Below, one piece after another: positions 62,938-64,000 of a DNA stretch of 64,000 nt. Positions within the stretch are counted from its first letter, which is position 1; each line of letters opens with the position of its first letter. The stretch comes from Lawsonibacter hominis (GTDB taxonomy: Bacteria; Bacillota; Clostridia; Oscillospirales; Oscillospiraceae): the NCBI RefSeq assembly GCF_014287895.1, contig NZ_JACOPP010000013.1, forward strand, positions 1 through 64,000, read 5' to 3'. A program made the position numbers and the translations under genes. The notes under the pieces were generated by a model. The model did not search any database, was not told the origin of the DNA, and saw nothing but the letters and a program-made list of their open reading frames with translations.

Positions 62938-64000
62938 TCACGCTTCCAGCTGCTTTTCCAGCCGCAGCTTGATGGACTGGAGGAACACGCCGGTGTCTAC
63001 GGCTGTGGCGGGCGTCTCGCCTTCCCACAGTCCGGCCAGGTCCTTCGTCATGATTCCGCTCTCGATGGTCTCGATGCTGGCCCGTTCCAGCTTGTCGGCA
63101 AACTCCCCCAGCGCGGCGATCCCGTCCAGTTCGCCCCGCTTGCGCAGGGCCCCGGTCCAGGCAAAAAGGGTGGCCATAGGGTTGGTGGAGGGGTTTTCTC
63201 CCTCCAGATATTTATAATAGTGCCGCGTGACGGTGCCGTGGGCGGCTTCGTACTCATACTTCCCGTCGGGGGAGACCAGTACGGAGGTCATCATGGCCAA
63301 GCTGCCGAAGGCGGTGGAGACCATGTCGCTCATCACATCGCCGTCGTAGTTCTTGCAGGCCCAGATAAAGCCGCCCTTGCTGCGGATGACCCGGGCCACC
63401 GCATCGTCGATGAGGGTGTAAAAATAGGTGATGCCAAGCGCTTCGAACCGGGCCTGGTACTCCTTCTCAAATATCTCCTGGAAGATATCCTTGAAGGTAT
63501 GGTCGTACTTTTTGGAGATGGTGTCCTTCGTGGAGAACCACAGGTCCTGCCGGGTGTCGACGGCATACTGGAAACAGGAGCGCGCAAAAGAGACGATGGA
63601 GCTGTCCTTGTTGTACTGCCCCTGGAGCACGCCGGCACACTCAAACTCATAGATCGTCTGGCGGAAGTCCCTGCCGTCGGCCCCGGCAAAGACCAGCTCG
63701 GCCACGCCGGGGCCCGGCACCCGGTATTCGGTGGCTTTATACACATCGCCGTAGGCATGACGGGCAATGGTGATCGGCTTCTTCCAGGTCTTCACCACCG
63801 GGGAAACGCCCCTGACCATGATGGGCGCGCGGAAGACCGTACCATCCAGAATGGAGCGGATGGTCCCGTTGGGGGACTTCCACATCTCGGTAAGCTGGTA
63901 CTCCTCCACCCTCTGCTGGTTGGGGGTAATGGTGGCGCATTTGACCGCCACGCCGTACTGCTTGGTGGCCTCGGCCGCCTCCACCGTCACCCGGTCGGCC
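62938..64000 (-). CDS. icd: NADP-dependent isocitrate dehydrogenase, eukaryotic-like type (5' end outside window)
   Basis: The visible 354 codons cover nearly all of a 400-residue enzyme that oxidatively decarboxylates isocitrate to 2-oxoglutarate. Signatures are Y-G-V-A-V-K-C-A-T-I-T-P-N near 15, R-x-x-L-D-G-T-V-F-R near 46, D-D-A-V-A-R near 196 and Y-D-G-D-V-M-S-D near 220, with the NADP loop G-T-V-T-R-H-Y near 255. It belongs to the subfamily shared by eukaryotes and some bacteria rather than the E. coli Icd type. About 50 N-terminal residues lie beyond the window end. Confidence 0.93.
   Translation of the reverse strand, partial: ADRVTVEAAEATKQYGVAVKCATITPNQQRVEEYQLTEMWKSPNGTIRSILDGTVFRAPIMVRGVSPVVKTWKKPITIARHAYGDVYKATEYRVPGPGVAELVFAGADGRDFRQTIYEFECAGVLQGQYNKDSSIVSFARSCFQYAVDTRQDLWFSTKDTISKKYDHTFKDIFQEIFEKEYQARFEALGITYFYTLIDDAVARVIRSKGGFIWACKNYDGDVMSDMVSTAFGSLAMMTSVLVSPDGKYEYEAAHGTVTRHYYKYLEGENPSTNPMATLFAWTGALRKRGELDGIAALGEFADKLERASIETIESGIMTKDLAGLWEGETPATAVDTGVFLQSIKLRLEKQLEA

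Overview
The window is GC-rich (roughly 60-65 %) Firmicute DNA. The gene set is anaerobic and spore-forming: a four-subunit 2-oxoacid:ferredoxin oxidoreductase, rubrerythrin, YlbJ, a collagen-like surface protein, T-box and glycine-riboswitch regulation, and a phloretin-hydrolase-type enzyme. This fits a gut Oscillospiraceae of the Flavonifractor / Pseudoflavonifractor / Lawsonibacter type. The assignment is inference; there is no rRNA or complete marker gene in view to fix it.

Region 1 (1-14012, minus strand): the left end of an IS3-like element (1-262) abuts a compact PBSX-like phage structural operon. It runs from small terminase (14012) through large terminase, portal, protease, decoration and capsid proteins, connectors, tail terminator, sheath, tube, a -1 frameshifted assembly chaperone, LysM protein and baseplate to holin (263). 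No integrase, repressor, replication gene, tail fibre, endolysin or normal-length tape measure is visible. A 160-bp MITE-like repeat sits inside the operon, and a second copy in opposite orientation lies at 33085-33244.

Region 2 (14180-29200): murA-walJ-rlmH-pgm; an orphan CbiT-like protein with an eroded SAM motif; a T-box-controlled operon for a 2-oxoacid:ferredoxin oxidoreductase (gamma-delta-alpha-beta); a low-molecular-weight phosphatase; an OFA-type MFS carrier; a CtpE-like P-type ATPase; a small membrane protein; and an ECF S component.

Region 3 (29200-44230): ROK glucokinase; a glycolipid glycosyltransferase plus flippase-like pair; a phosphopantetheinyl transferase; two tandem serpin lipoproteins; a two-component system; thioredoxin reductase; DegV divergent from a TetR regulator; DUF2804; YlbJ; and a small Cys protein.

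Region 4 (44270-48330): an XRE-S24 self-cleaving-type regulator with a candidate SOS box, tRNA-Tyr and tRNA-Thr, and a three-gene cluster ending in a sigma-region-4-like protein. These recall the Xre/Xpf control genes of PBSX but lie 30 kb from the structural genes. A glycosyltransferase-TPR protein and a collagen-like (Gly-Pro-Thr) protein follow.

Region 5 (48450-64000): a tandem glycine riboswitch and gcvT-gcvH-gcvPA-gcvPB-lpd; a secreted 5'-nucleotidase C-domain protein without its catalytic half; miaA; an HD protein; an ECF S component behind an unassigned attenuator leader; DUF3842; a phloretin/DAPG-hydrolase-like enzyme with LysR regulator and AEC carrier; rubrerythrin; and the 3' part of an NADP isocitrate dehydrogenase gene cut by the window end.
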